NCBI GenBank assembly: GCA_030522415.1
Contig: JAMASW010000046.1
Location: 50,001 to 114,000 of the forward strand
DNA: 64,000 bases
Direction of reading: 5' to 3'
DNA from: Channallabes apus
Lineage: Eukaryota; Chordata; Actinopteri; Siluriformes; Clariidae
Shown: positions 25,378-37,467 of the stretch, piece by piece
Layout: every line of letters begins with the position of its first letter
How positions within the stretch are numbered: the stretch's first letter is position 1
Notes under the pieces: generated by a model
Told to the model about the DNA's origin: nothing
The model's input: the letters and a program-made list of their open reading frames with translations, nothing else
The model's database searches: none
Made by a program: the position numbers and the translations under genes

Positions 25378-28300
25378 CTGGGTCCAGGGGTGTGGGAGCG
25401 CGTGTGTACGCTGGGCCCAGGGGTGTGGGAGCGCGTGTGTACGCTGGGCTCAGGGGTGTGGGAGCGCGTGTGTACGCTGGGCCCAGCGGTGTGGGAGCGC
25501 GTGTGTACCCAGCGGTGCGGGAGCGCGTGTGTACGCTGGGCCCAGGGGTGTGGGAGCGCGTGTGTACCCAGCGGTGTGGGAGCGCTTGTGTACGCTGGGC
25601 CCACGGGTGTGGGATCGCGTGTGTCCCCAGCGGTGTGGGAGCGCGTGTGTACGCTGGTCCAAGGGCTCTGAGAGCGAGTGTGTACGTTGGGCCCAGGGGT
25701 GTGGGTGCGCGTGTGTACGCTGGGCCCAGGGGTGTGGCAGCGCGTGTGTACGCTGGGCCCAGGGGTGTGGGAGCGCGTGTGTACGCTGGGCCCATGGGTG
25801 AGGGAGCGCGTGTGTACCCAGGGTTTTGGGAGCGCGTGTGTACGCTGGGCCCATGGGTGTGGGAGCGCGTGTGTACCCAGCGGTGTGGGAGCGCGTGTGT
25901 ACGCTGGGCCCAGGGGTGCGGGAGCGCGTGTTTACCCTGGGCCCAGGGGTGTGGGAGCGCGTTTGCTCCCAGCGGTGTGGGAGCGCGTGTGTATGCTGGG
26001 CCCAGGGGTGTGGCAGCGTGTGTGTACGCTGGGCCCAGGGGTGTGGGTGCGCGTGTGTATGCTGGGCCCAGGGGTGTGGCAGCGTGTGTGTACGCTGGGC
26101 CCAGGGGTGTGGGAGCGCGTGTGTACCCAGCGGTGTGGGAGCGCGTGTGTACCCAGCGGTGTGGGAGCGCGTGTGTACGCTGGGCCCAGGGGTGTGGGAG
26201 CGCGTGTGTACGCTGGGCCCAGGGGTGTGGGAGCGCGTGTGTACCCAGGGGTGTGGGAGCGCGTGTGTACGCTGGGCCAGGGTTGTGGGAGCGCGTGTGT
26301 ACGCTGGGCCCAGTGGTGTGGGAGCGCGTGTGTACGCTGGGCCCAGGGGTGTGGGTGCGCATGTGTACGCTGGGCCCAGGGGTGTGGCAGCGCTTGTGTA
26401 CGCTGGGCCCAGGGGTGTGGGAGCGCGTGTGTACGCTGGGCCCAGGGGTGTGGTAGCGCGTGTGTACCCAGGGGTCTGGGAGCGCGTGTGTACACAGGGT
26501 TTTGGGAGCGCGTGTGTACGCTGGGCCCATGGGTGTGGGAGCGCGTGTGTACCCAGCGGTGTGGGAGCGCCTGTGTACGCTGGGCCCAGGGGTGCGGGAG
26601 CGCGTGTTTACCCTGGGCCCAGGGGTGTGGGAGCGCGTTTGCTCCCAGCGGTGTGGGAGCCCGTGTGTATGCTCGGCCCAGGGGTGTGGCAGCGTGTGTG
26701 TACGCTGGGCCCAGGGGTGTGGGAGCGCGTGTGTACGCTGGGCCCAGGGGTGTGGTAGCGCGTGTGTACACAGGGGTCTGGGAGCGCGTGTGTACGCTGG
26801 GCCCAGGGGTGTGGGAGCGCGTGTTTACGCTGGTCCCAGGGCTCTGAGAGCGAGTGTGTACGTTCGGCCCAGGGGTGTGTGAGCGCATGTGTACGCTGGG
26901 CCCAGGGGTGTGGCAGCGCTTGTGTACGCTGGGCCCAGGGGTGTGGGAGCGCGTGTGTACGCTGCGCCTAAGGGGTGTGGTAGCGCGTGTGTACCCAGGG
27001 GTCTGGGAGCGCGTGTGTACGCTGGGCCCAGGGGTGTGGGAGCGCGTGTGTACGCTGGGCCCAGGGGTGTGGGAGCGCGTGTGTACGCTGGGCCCAGGGG
27101 TGTGGGAGCGCTTGTGTACGCTGGGCCCAGGGGTGTGGGAGCGCGTGTGTACGCTGGGCCCAGGGGTGTGGGAGCGCGTGTGTACGCTGGGTCCAGGGGT
27201 GTGGGAGCGCGTGTGTACCCAGCGGTGTGGGAGCGCGTGTGTACCCAGCGGTGTGGGAGCGCGTGTGTACGCTGGTCCCAGGTCTCTGATAGCGAGTGTG
27301 TACGTTCGGCCCAGGGGTGTGTTAGCGCGTGTGTACGCTGGGCCCAGGGGTGTGGGAGCGCGTGTGTACGCTGGGTCCAGGGGTGTGGGAGCGCGTGTGT
27401 ACGCTGGGCCCAGGGGTGTGGGAGCGCGTGTGTACGCTGGGCTCAGGGGTGTGGGAGCGCGTGTGTACGCTGGGCCCAGCGGTGTGGGAGCGCGTGTGTA
27501 CCCAGCGGTGCGGGAGCGCGTGTGTACGCTGGGCCCAGGGGTGTGGGAGCGCGTGTGTACCCAGCGGTGTGGGAGCGCTTGTGTACGCTGGGCCCAGGGG
27601 TGTGGCAGCGCGTGTGTACGCTGGGCCCAGGGGTGTGGGAGCGCGTGTGTACGCTGGGCCCATGGGTGAGGGAGCGCGTGTGTACCCAGGGTTTTGGGAG
27701 CGCGTGTGTACGCTGGGCCCATGGGTGTGGGAGCGCGTGTGTACCCAGCGGTGTGGGAGCGCGTGTGTACGCTGGGCCCAGGGGTGCGGGAGCGCGTGTT
27801 TACCCTGGGCCCAGGGGTGTGGGAGCGCGTTTGCTCCCAGCGGTGTGGGAGCGCGTGTGTATGCTGGGCCCAGGGGTGTGGCAGCGTGTGTGTACGCTGG
27901 GCCCAGGGGTGTGGGTGCGCGTGTGTATGCTGGGCCCAGGGGTGTGGGAGCGCGTGTGTACCCAGCGGTGTGGGAGCGCTTGTGTACGCTGGGCCCAGGG
28001 GTGTGGCAGCGCGTGTGTACGCTGGGCCCAGGGGTGTGGGAGCGCGTGTGTACGCTGGGCCCATGGGTGAGGGAGCGCGTGTGTACCCAGGGTTTTGGGA
28101 GCGCGTGTGTACGCTGGGCCCATGGGTGTGGGAGCGCGTGTGTACCCAGCGGTGTGGGAGCGCGTGTGTACGCTGGGCCCAGGGGTGCGGGAGCGCGTGT
28201 TTACCCTGGGCCCAGGGGTGTGGGAGCGCGTTTGCTCCCAGCGGTGTGGGAGCGCGTGTGTATGCTGGGCCCAGGGGTGTGGCAGCGTGTGTGTACGCTG

Positions 28301-31300
28301 GGCCCAGGGGTGTGGGTGCGCGTGTGTATGCTGGGCCCAGGGGTGTGGCAGCGTGTGTGTACGCTGGGCCCAGGGGTGTGGGAGCGCGTGTGTACCCAGC
28401 GGTGTGGGAGCGCGTGTGTACCCAGCGGTGTGGGAGCGCGTGTGTACGCTGGGCCCAGGGGTGTGGGAGCGCGTGTGTACGCTGGGCCCAGGGGTGTGGG
28501 AGCGCGTGTGTACCCAGGGGTGTGGGAGCGCGTGTGTACGCTGGGCCAGGGTTGTGGGAGCGCGTGTGTACGCTGGGCCCAGTGGTGTGGGAGCGCGTGT
28601 GTACGCTGGGCCCAGGGGTGTGGGTGCGCATGTGTACGCTGGGCCCAGGGGTGTGGCAGCGCTTGTGTACGCTGGGCCCAGGGGTGTGGGAGCGCGTGTG
28701 TACGCTGGGCCCAGGGGTGTGGTAGCGCGTGTGTACCCAGGGGTCTGGGAGCGCGTGTGTACACAGGGTTTTGGGAGCGCGTGTGTACGCTGGGCCCATG
28801 GGTGTGGGAGCGCGTGTGTACCCAGCGGTGTGGGAGCGCCTGTGTACGCTGGGCCCAGGGGTGCGGGAGCGCGTGTTTACCCTGGGCCCAGGGGTGTGGG
28901 AGCGCGTTTGCTCCCAGCGGTGTGGGAGCCCGTGTGTATGCTCGGCCCAGGGGTGTGGCAGCGTGTGTGTACGCTGGGCCCAGGGGTGTGGGTGCGCGTG
29001 TGTATGCTGGGCCCAGGGGTGTGGCAGCGTGTGTGTACGCTGGGCCCAGGGGTGTGGGAGCGCGTGTGTACCCAGCGGTGTGGGAGCGCGTGTGTATCCA
29101 GCGGTGTGGGAGCGCGTGTGTACGCTGGGCCCAGGGGTGTGGGAGCGCGTGTGTACGCTGGGCCCAGGGGTGTGGGAGCGCGTGTGTACGCTGGGTCCAG
29201 GGGTGTGGGAGCGCGTGTGTACCCAGCGGTGTGGGAGCGCGTGTGTACCCAGCGGTGTGGGAGCGCGTGTGTACGCTGGTCCCAGGTCTCTGATAGCGAG
29301 TGTGTACGTTCGGCCCAGGGGTGTGTTAGCGCGTGTGTACGCTGGGCCCAGGGGTGTGGGAGCGCGTGTGTACGCTGGGTCCTGGGGTGTGGGAGCGCGT
29401 GTGTACGCTGGGCCCAGGGGTGTGGGAGCGCGTGTGTACGCTGGGCTCAGGGGTGTGGGAGCGCGTGTGTACGCTGGGCCCAGCGGTGTGGGAGCGCGTG
29501 TGTACCCAGCGGTGCGGGAGCGCGTGTGTACGCTGGGCCCAGGGGTGTGGGAGCGCGTGTGTACCCAGCGGTGTGGGAGCGCTTGTGTACGCTGGGCCCA
29601 GGGGTGTGGCAGCGCGTGTGTACGCTGGGCCCAGGGGTGTGGGAGCGCGTGTGTACGCTGGGCCCATGGGTGAGGGAGCGCGTGTGTACCCAGGGTTTTG
29701 GGAGCGCGTGTGTACGCTGGGCCCATGGGTGTGGGAGCGCGTGTGTACCCAGCGGTGTGGGAGCGCGTGTGTACGCTGGGCCCAGGGGTGCGGGAGCGCG
29801 TGTTTACCCTGGGCCCAGGGGTGTGGGAGCGCGTTTGCTCCCAGCGGTGTGGGAGCGCGTGTGTATGCTGGGCCCAGGGGTGTGGCAGCGTGTGTGTACG
29901 CTGGGCCCAGGGGTGTGGGTGCGCGTGTGTATGCTGGGCCCAGGGGTGTGGGAGCGCGTGTGTACCCAGCGGTGTGGGAGCGCTTGTGTACGCTGGGCCC
30001 AGGGGTGTGGCAGCGCGTGTGTACGCTGGGCCCAGGGGTGTGGGAGCGCGTGTGTATGCTGGGCCCATGGGTGAGGGAGCGCGTGTGTACCCAGGGTTTT
30101 GGGAGCGCGTGTGTACGCTGGGCCCATGGGTGTGGGAGCGCGTGTGTACCCAGCGGTGTGGGAGCGCGTGTGTACGCTGGGCCCAGGGGTGCGGGAGCGC
30201 GTGTTTACCCTGGGCCCAGGGGTGTGGGAGCGCGTTTGCTCCCAGCGGTGTGGGAGCGCGTGTGTATGCTGGGCCCAGGGGTGTGGCAGCGTGTGTGTAC
30301 GCTGGGCCCAGGGGTGTGGGTGCGCGTGTGTATGCTGGGCCCAGGGGTGTGGCAGCGTGTGTGTACGCTGGGCCCAGGGGTGTGGGAGCGCGTGTGTACC
30401 CAGCGGTGTGGGAGCGCGTGTGTACCCAGGGGTCTGGGAGCGCGTGTGTACACAGGGTTTTGGGAGCGCGTGTGTACGCTGGGCCCATGGGTGTGGGAGC
30501 GCGTGTGTACCCAGCGGTGTGGGAGCGCCTGTGTACGCTGGGCCCAGGGGTGCGGGAGCGCGTGTTTACCCTGGGCCCAGGGGTGTGGGAGAGCGTTTGC
30601 TCCCAGCGGTGTGGGAGCCCGTGTGTATGCTCGGCCCAGGGGTGTGGCAGCGTGTGTGTACGCTGGGCCCAGGGGTGTGGGTGCGCGTGTGTATGCTGGG
30701 CCCAGGGGTGTGGCAGCGTGTGTGTACGCTGGGCCCAGGGGTGTGGGAGCGCGTGTGTACCCAGCGGTGTGGGAGCGCGTGTGTATCCAGCGGTGTGGGA
30801 GCGCGTGTGTACGCTGGGCCCAGGGGTGTGGGAGCGCGTGTGTACGCTGGGCCCAGGGGTGTGGGAGCGCGTGTGTACCCAGGGGTGTGGGAGCGCGTGT
30901 GTACGCTGGGCCAGGGTTGTGGGAGCGCGTGTGTACGCTGGGCCCAGGGGTGTGGGAGCGCGTGTGTACGCTGGGCCCAGGGGTGTGGGTGCGCATGTGT
31001 ACGCTGGGCCCAGGGGTGTGGCAGCGCTTGTGTACGCTGGGCCCAGGGGTGTGGTAGCGCGTGTGTACCCAGGGGTCTGGGAGCGCGTGTGTACGCTGGG
31101 CCCAGGGGTGTGGGAGCGCGTGTGTACGCTGGGCCCAGGGGTGTGGGAGCGCGTGTGTACGCTGGGCCCAGGGGTGTGGGAGCGCGTGTGTACGCTGGGT
31201 CCAGGGGTGTGGGAGCGCGTGTGTACCCAGCGGTGTGGGAGCGCGTGTTTACCCAGCGGTGTGGGAGCGCGTGTGTACGCTGGTCCCAGGTCTCTGATAG

Positions 31301-31378
31301 CGAGTGTGTACGTTCGGTCCAGGGGTGTGTTAGCGCGTGTGTACGCTGGGCCCAGGGGTGTGGGAGCGCGTGTGTACT
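25378..31378. repeat. 6,001-bp higher-order repeat, copy 1
   Basis: A 6,001-bp block that is followed directly by a second copy. Internally it is three related sub-blocks of 1,993, 2,004 and 2,004 bp, taken from GATAG markers at 25,277, 27,270, 29,274 and 31,278. The left limit is set by the last mismatch with the next copy (ACGCTGGGTCC at 25,377 against ACTCTGGGTCC at 31,378). Recurrent features are the GGTTTTGGG 26-bp unit, the TTTGCTCCCAGCGG junction and the CGCTGCGCCTAAGG unit. Confidence 0.9.
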
Positions 31379-34300
31379 CTGGGTCCAGGGGTGTGGGAGC
31401 GCGTGTGTACGCTGGGCCCAGGGGTGTGGGAGCGCGTGTGTACGCTGGGCTCAGGGGTGTGGGAGCGCGTGTGTACGCTGGGCCCAGCGGTGTGGGAGCG
31501 CGTGTGTACCCAGCGGTGCGGGAGCGCGTGTGTACGCTGGGCCCAGGGGTGTGGGAGCGCGTGTGTACCCAGCGGTGTGGGAGCGCTTGTGTACGCTGGG
31601 CCCACGGGTGTGGGATCGCGTGTGTCCCCAGCGGTGTGGGAGCGCGTGTGTACGCTGGTCCAAGGGCTCTGAGAGCGAGTGTGTACGTTGGGCCCAGGGG
31701 TGTGGGTGCGCGTGTGTACGCTGGGCCCAGGGGTGTGGCAGCGCGTGTGTACGCTGGGCCCAGGGGTGTGGGAGCGCGTGTGTACGCTGGGCCCATGGGT
31801 GAGGGAGCGCGTGTGTACCCAGGGTTTTGGGAGCGCGTGTGTACGCTGGGCCCATGGGTGTGGGAGCGCGTGTGTACCCAGCGGTGTGGGAGCGCGTGTG
31901 TACGCTGGGCCCAGGGGTGCGGGAGCGCGTGTTTACCCTGGGCCCAGGGGTGTGGGAGCGCGTTTGCTCCCAGCGGTGTGGGAGCGCGTGTGTATGCTGG
32001 GCCCAGGGGTGTGGCAGCGTGTGTGTACGCTGGGCCCAGGGGTGTGGGTGCGCGTGTGTATGCTGGGCCCAGGGGTGTGGCAGCGTGTGTGTACGCTGGG
32101 CCCAGGGGTGTGGGAGCGCGTGTGTACCCAGCGGTGTGGGAGCGCGTGTGTACCCAGCGGTGTGGGAGCGCGTGTGTACGCTGGGCCCAGGGGTGTGGGA
32201 GCGCGTGTGTACGCTGGGCCCAGGGGTGTGGGAGCGCGTGTGTACCCAGGGGTGTGGGAGCGCGTGTGTACGCTGGGCCAGGGTTGTGGGAGCGCGTGTG
32301 TACGCTGGGCCCAGTGGTGTGGGAGCGCGTGTGTACGCTGGGCCCAGGGGTGTGGGTGCGCATGTGTACGCTGGGCCCAGGGGTGTGGCAGCGCTTGTGT
32401 ACGCTGGGCCCAGGGGTGTGGGAGCGCGTGTGTACGCTGGGCCCAGGGGTGTGGTAGCGCGTGTGTACCCAGGGGTCTGGGAGCGCGTGTGTACACAGGG
32501 TTTTGGGAGCGCGTGTGTACGCTGGGCCCATGGGTGTGGGAGCGCGTGTGTACCCAGCGGTGTGGGAGCGCCTGTGTACGCTGGGCCCAGGGGTGCGGGA
32601 GCGCGTGTTTACCCTGGGCCCAGGGGTGTGGGAGCGCGTTTGCTCCCAGCGGTGTGGGAGCCCGTGTGTATGCTCGGCCCAGGGGTGTGGCAGCGTGTGT
32701 GTACGCTGGGCCCAGGGGTGTGGGAGCGCGTGTGTACGCTGGGCCCAGGGGTGTGGTAGCGCGTGTGTACACAGGGGTCTGGGAGCGCGTGTGTACGCTG
32801 GGCCCAGGGGTGTGGGAGCGCGTGTTTACGCTGGTCCCAGGGCTCTGAGAGCGAGTGTGTACGTTCGGCCCAGGGGTGTGTGAGCGCATGTGTACGCTGG
32901 GCCCAGGGGTGTGGCAGCGCTTGTGTACGCTGGGCCCAGGGGTGTGGGAGCGCGTGTGTACGCTGCGCCTAAGGGGTGTGGTAGCGCGTGTGTACCCAGG
33001 GGTCTGGGAGCGCGTGTGTACGCTGGGCCCAGGGGTGTGGGAGCGCGTGTGTACGCTGGGCCCAGGGGTGTGGGAGCGCGTGTGTACGCTGGGCCCAGGG
33101 GTGTGGGAGCGCTTGTGTACGCTGGGCCCAGGGGTGTGGGAGCGCGTGTGTACGCTGGGCCCAGGGGTGTGGGAGCGCGTGTGTACGCTGGGTCCAGGGG
33201 TGTGGGAGCGCGTGTGTACCCAGCGGTGTGGGAGCGCGTGTGTACCCAGCGGTGTGGGAGCGCGTGTGTACGCTGGTCCCAGGTCTCTGATAGCGAGTGT
33301 GTACGTTCGGCCCAGGGGTGTGTTAGCGCGTGTGTACGCTGGGCCCAGGGGTGTGGGAGCGCGTGTGTACGCTGGGTCCAGGGGTGTGGGAGCGCGTGTG
33401 TACGCTGGGCCCAGGGGTGTGGGAGCGCGTGTGTACGCTGGGCTCAGGGGTGTGGGAGCGCGTGTGTACGCTGGGCCCAGCGGTGTGGGAGCGCGTGTGT
33501 ACCCAGCGGTGCGGGAGCGCGTGTGTACGCTGGGCCCAGGGGTGTGGGAGCGCGTGTGTACCCAGCGGTGTGGGAGCGCTTGTGTACGCTGGGCCCAGGG
33601 GTGTGGCAGCGCGTGTGTACGCTGGGCCCAGGGGTGTGGGAGCGCGTGTGTACGCTGGGCCCATGGGTGAGGGAGCGCGTGTGTACCCAGGGTTTTGGGA
33701 GCGCGTGTGTACGCTGGGCCCATGGGTGTGGGAGCGCGTGTGTACCCAGCGGTGTGGGAGCGCGTGTGTACGCTGGGCCCAGGGGTGCGGGAGCGCGTGT
33801 TTACCCTGGGCCCAGGGGTGTGGGAGCGCGTTTGCTCCCAGCGGTGTGGGAGCGCGTGTGTATGCTGGGCCCAGGGGTGTGGCAGCGTGTGTGTACGCTG
33901 GGCCCAGGGGTGTGGGTGCGCGTGTGTATGCTGGGCCCAGGGGTGTGGGAGCGCGTGTGTACCCAGCGGTGTGGGAGCGCTTGTGTACGCTGGGCCCAGG
34001 GGTGTGGCAGCGCGTGTGTACGCTGGGCCCAGGGGTGTGGGAGCGCGTGTGTACGCTGGGCCCATGGGTGAGGGAGCGCGTGTGTACCCAGGGTTTTGGG
34101 AGCGCGTGTGTACGCTGGGCCCATGGGTGTGGGAGCGCGTGTGTACCCAGCGGTGTGGGAGCGCGTGTGTACGCTGGGCCCAGGGGTGCGGGAGCGCGTG
34201 TTTACCCTGGGCCCAGGGGTGTGGGAGCGCGTTTGCTCCCAGCGGTGTGGGAGCGCGTGTGTATGCTGGGCCCAGGGGTGTGGCAGCGTGTGTGTACGCT

Positions 34301-37300
34301 GGGCCCAGGGGTGTGGGTGCGCGTGTGTATGCTGGGCCCAGGGGTGTGGCAGCGTGTGTGTACGCTGGGCCCAGGGGTGTGGGAGCGCGTGTGTACCCAG
34401 CGGTGTGGGAGCGCGTGTGTACCCAGCGGTGTGGGAGCGCGTGTGTACGCTGGGCCCAGGGGTGTGGGAGCGCGTGTGTACGCTGGGCCCAGGGGTGTGG
34501 GAGCGCGTGTGTACCCAGGGGTGTGGGAGCGCGTGTGTACGCTGGGCCAGGGTTGTGGGAGCGCGTGTGTACGCTGGGCCCAGTGGTGTGGGAGCGCGTG
34601 TGTACGCTGGGCCCAGGGGTGTGGGTGCGCATGTGTACGCTGGGCCCAGGGGTGTGGCAGCGCTTGTGTACGCTGGGCCCAGGGGTGTGGGAGCGCGTGT
34701 GTACGCTGGGCCCAGGGGTGTGGTAGCGCGTGTGTACCCAGGGGTCTGGGAGCGCGTGTGTACACAGGGTTTTGGGAGCGCGTGTGTACGCTGGGCCCAT
34801 GGGTGTGGGAGCGCGTGTGTACCCAGCGGTGTGGGAGCGCCTGTGTACGCTGGGCCCAGGGGTGCGGGAGCGCGTGTTTACCCTGGGCCCAGGGGTGTGG
34901 GAGCGCGTTTGCTCCCAGCGGTGTGGGAGCCCGTGTGTATGCTCGGCCCAGGGGTGTGGCAGCGTGTGTGTACGCTGGGCCCAGGGGTGTGGGTGCGCGT
35001 GTGTATGCTGGGCCCAGGGGTGTGGCAGCGTGTGTGTACGCTGGGCCCAGGGGTGTGGGAGCGCGTGTGTACCCAGCGGTGTGGGAGCGCGTGTGTATCC
35101 AGCGGTGTGGGAGCGCGTGTGTACGCTGGGCCCAGGGGTGTGGGAGCGCGTGTGTACGCTGGGCCCAGGGGTGTGGGAGCGCGTGTGTACGCTGGGTCCA
35201 GGGGTGTGGGAGCGCGTGTGTACCCAGCGGTGTGGGAGCGCGTGTGTACCCAGCGGTGTGGGAGCGCGTGTGTACGCTGGTCCCAGGTCTCTGATAGCGA
35301 GTGTGTACGTTCGGCCCAGGGGTGTGTTAGCGCGTGTGTACGCTGGGCCCAGGGGTGTGGGAGCGCGTGTGTACGCTGGGTCCTGGGGTGTGGGAGCGCG
35401 TGTGTACGCTGGGCCCAGGGGTGTGGGAGCGCGTGTGTACGCTGGGCTCAGGGGTGTGGGAGCGCGTGTGTACGCTGGGCCCAGCGGTGTGGGAGCGCGT
35501 GTGTACCCAGCGGTGCGGGAGCGCGTGTGTACGCTGGGCCCAGGGGTGTGGGAGCGCGTGTGTACCCAGCGGTGTGGGAGCGCTTGTGTACGCTGGGCCC
35601 AGGGGTGTGGCAGCGCGTAGGTACGCTGGGCCCAGGGGTGTGGGAGCGCGTGTGTACGCTGGGCCCATGGGTGAGGGAGCGCGTGTGTACCCAGGGTTTT
35701 GGGAGCGCGTGTGTACGCTGGGCCCATGGGTGTGGGAGCGCGTGTGTACCCAGCGGTGTGGGAGCGCGTGTGTACGCTGGGCCCAGGGGTGCGGGAGCGC
35801 GTGTTTACCCTGGGCCCAGGGGTGTGGGAGCGCGTTTGCTCCCAGCGGTGTGGGAGCGCGTGTGTATGCTGGGCCCAGGGGTGTGGCAGCGTGTGTGTAC
35901 GCTGGGCCCAGGGGTGTGGGTGCGCGTGTGTATGCTGGGCCCAGGGGTGTGGGAGCGCGTGTGTACCCAGCGGTGTGGGAGCGCTTGTGTACGCTGGGCC
36001 CAGGGGTGTGGCAGCGCGTGTGTACGCTGGGCCCAGGGGTGTGGGAGCGCGTGTGTACGCTGGGCCCATGGGTGAGGGAGCGCGTGTGTACCCAGGGTTT
36101 TGGGAGCGCGTGTGTACGCTGGGCCCATGGGTGTGGGAGCGCGTGTGTACCCAGCGGTGTGGGAGCGCGTGTGTACGCTGGGCCCAGGGGTGCGGGAGCG
36201 CGTGTTTACCCTGGGCCCAGGGGTGTGGGAGCGCGTTTGCTCCCAGCGGTGTGGGAGCGCGTGTGTATGCTGGGCCCAGGGGTGTGGCAGCGTGTGTGTA
36301 CGCTGGGCCCAGGGGTGTGGGTGCGCGTGTGTATGCTGGGCCCAGGGGTGTGGCAGCGTGTGTGTACGCTGGGCCCAGGGGTGTGGGAGCGCGTGTGTAC
36401 CCAGCGGTGTGGGAGCGCGTGTGTACCCAGGGGTCTGGGAGCGCGTGTGTACACAGGGTTTTGGGAGCGCGTGTGTACGCTGGGCCCATGGGTGTGGGAG
36501 CGCGTGTGTACCCAGCGGTGTGGGAGCGCCTGTGTACGCTGGGCCCAGGGGTGCGGGAGCGCGTGTTTACCCTGGGCCCAGGGGTGTGGGAGAGCGTTTG
36601 CTCCCAGCGGTGTGGGAGCCCGTGTGTATGCTCGGCCCAGGGGTGTGGCAGCGTGTGTGTACGCTGGGCCCAGGGGTGTGGGTGCGCGTGTGTATGCTGG
36701 GCCCAGGGGTGTGGCAGCGTGTGTGTACGCTGGGCCCAGGGGTGTGGGAGCGCGTGTGTACCCAGCGGTGTGGGAGCGCGTGTGTATCCAGCGGTGTGGG
36801 AGCGCGTGTGTACGCTGGGCCCAGGGGTGTGGGAGCGCGTGTGTACGCTGGGCCCAGGGGTGTGGGAGCGCGTGTGTACCCAGGGGTGTGGGAGCGCGTG
36901 TGTACGCTGGGCCAGGGTTGTGGGAGCGCGTGTGTACGCTGGGCCCAGGGGTGTGGGAGCGCGTGTGTACGCTGGGCCCAGGGGTGTGGGTGCGCATGTG
37001 TACGCTGGGCCCAGGGGTGTGGCAGCGCTTGTGTACGCTGGGCCCAGGGGTGTGGTAGCGCGTGTGTACCCAGGGGTCTGGGAGCGCGTGTGTACGCTGG
37101 GCCCAGGGGTGTGGGAGCGCGTGTGTACGCTGGGCCCAGGGGTGTGGGAGCGCGTGTGTACGCTGGGCCCAGGGGTGTGGGAGCGCGTGTGTACGCTGGG
37201 TCCAGGGGTGTGGGAGCGCGTGTGTACCCAGCGGTGTGGGAGCGCGTGTTTACCCAGCGGTGTGGGAGCGCGTGTGTACGCTGGTCCCAGGTCTCTGATA

Positions 37301-37467
37301 GCGAGTGTGTACGTTCGGTCCAGGGGTGTGTTAGCGCGTGTGTACGCTGGGCCCAGGGGTGTGGGAGCGCGTGTGTACTCTGGGTCCAGGGGTGTGGGAG
37401 CGCGTGTGTACGCTGGGCCCAGGGGTGTGGGAGCGCGTGTGTACGCTGGGCTCAGGGGTGTGGGAGC
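31379..37467. repeat. 6,001-bp higher-order repeat, copy 2
   Basis: Direct tandem copy of the preceding 6,001 bp; alignment continues 88 bp further, to 37,467, before GAGCGCG becomes GAGCTCG. I found only isolated differences across 6 kb: GCGTAGGTACG near 35,618 against GCGTGTGTACG, and TGTACGCTGGG near 36,056 against TGTATGCTGGG. Markers fall at 31,278, 33,271, 35,275 and 37,279, repeating the 1,993/2,004/2,004 pattern. Such close identity means either a very recent duplication or an assembly duplication. Confidence 0.9.
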
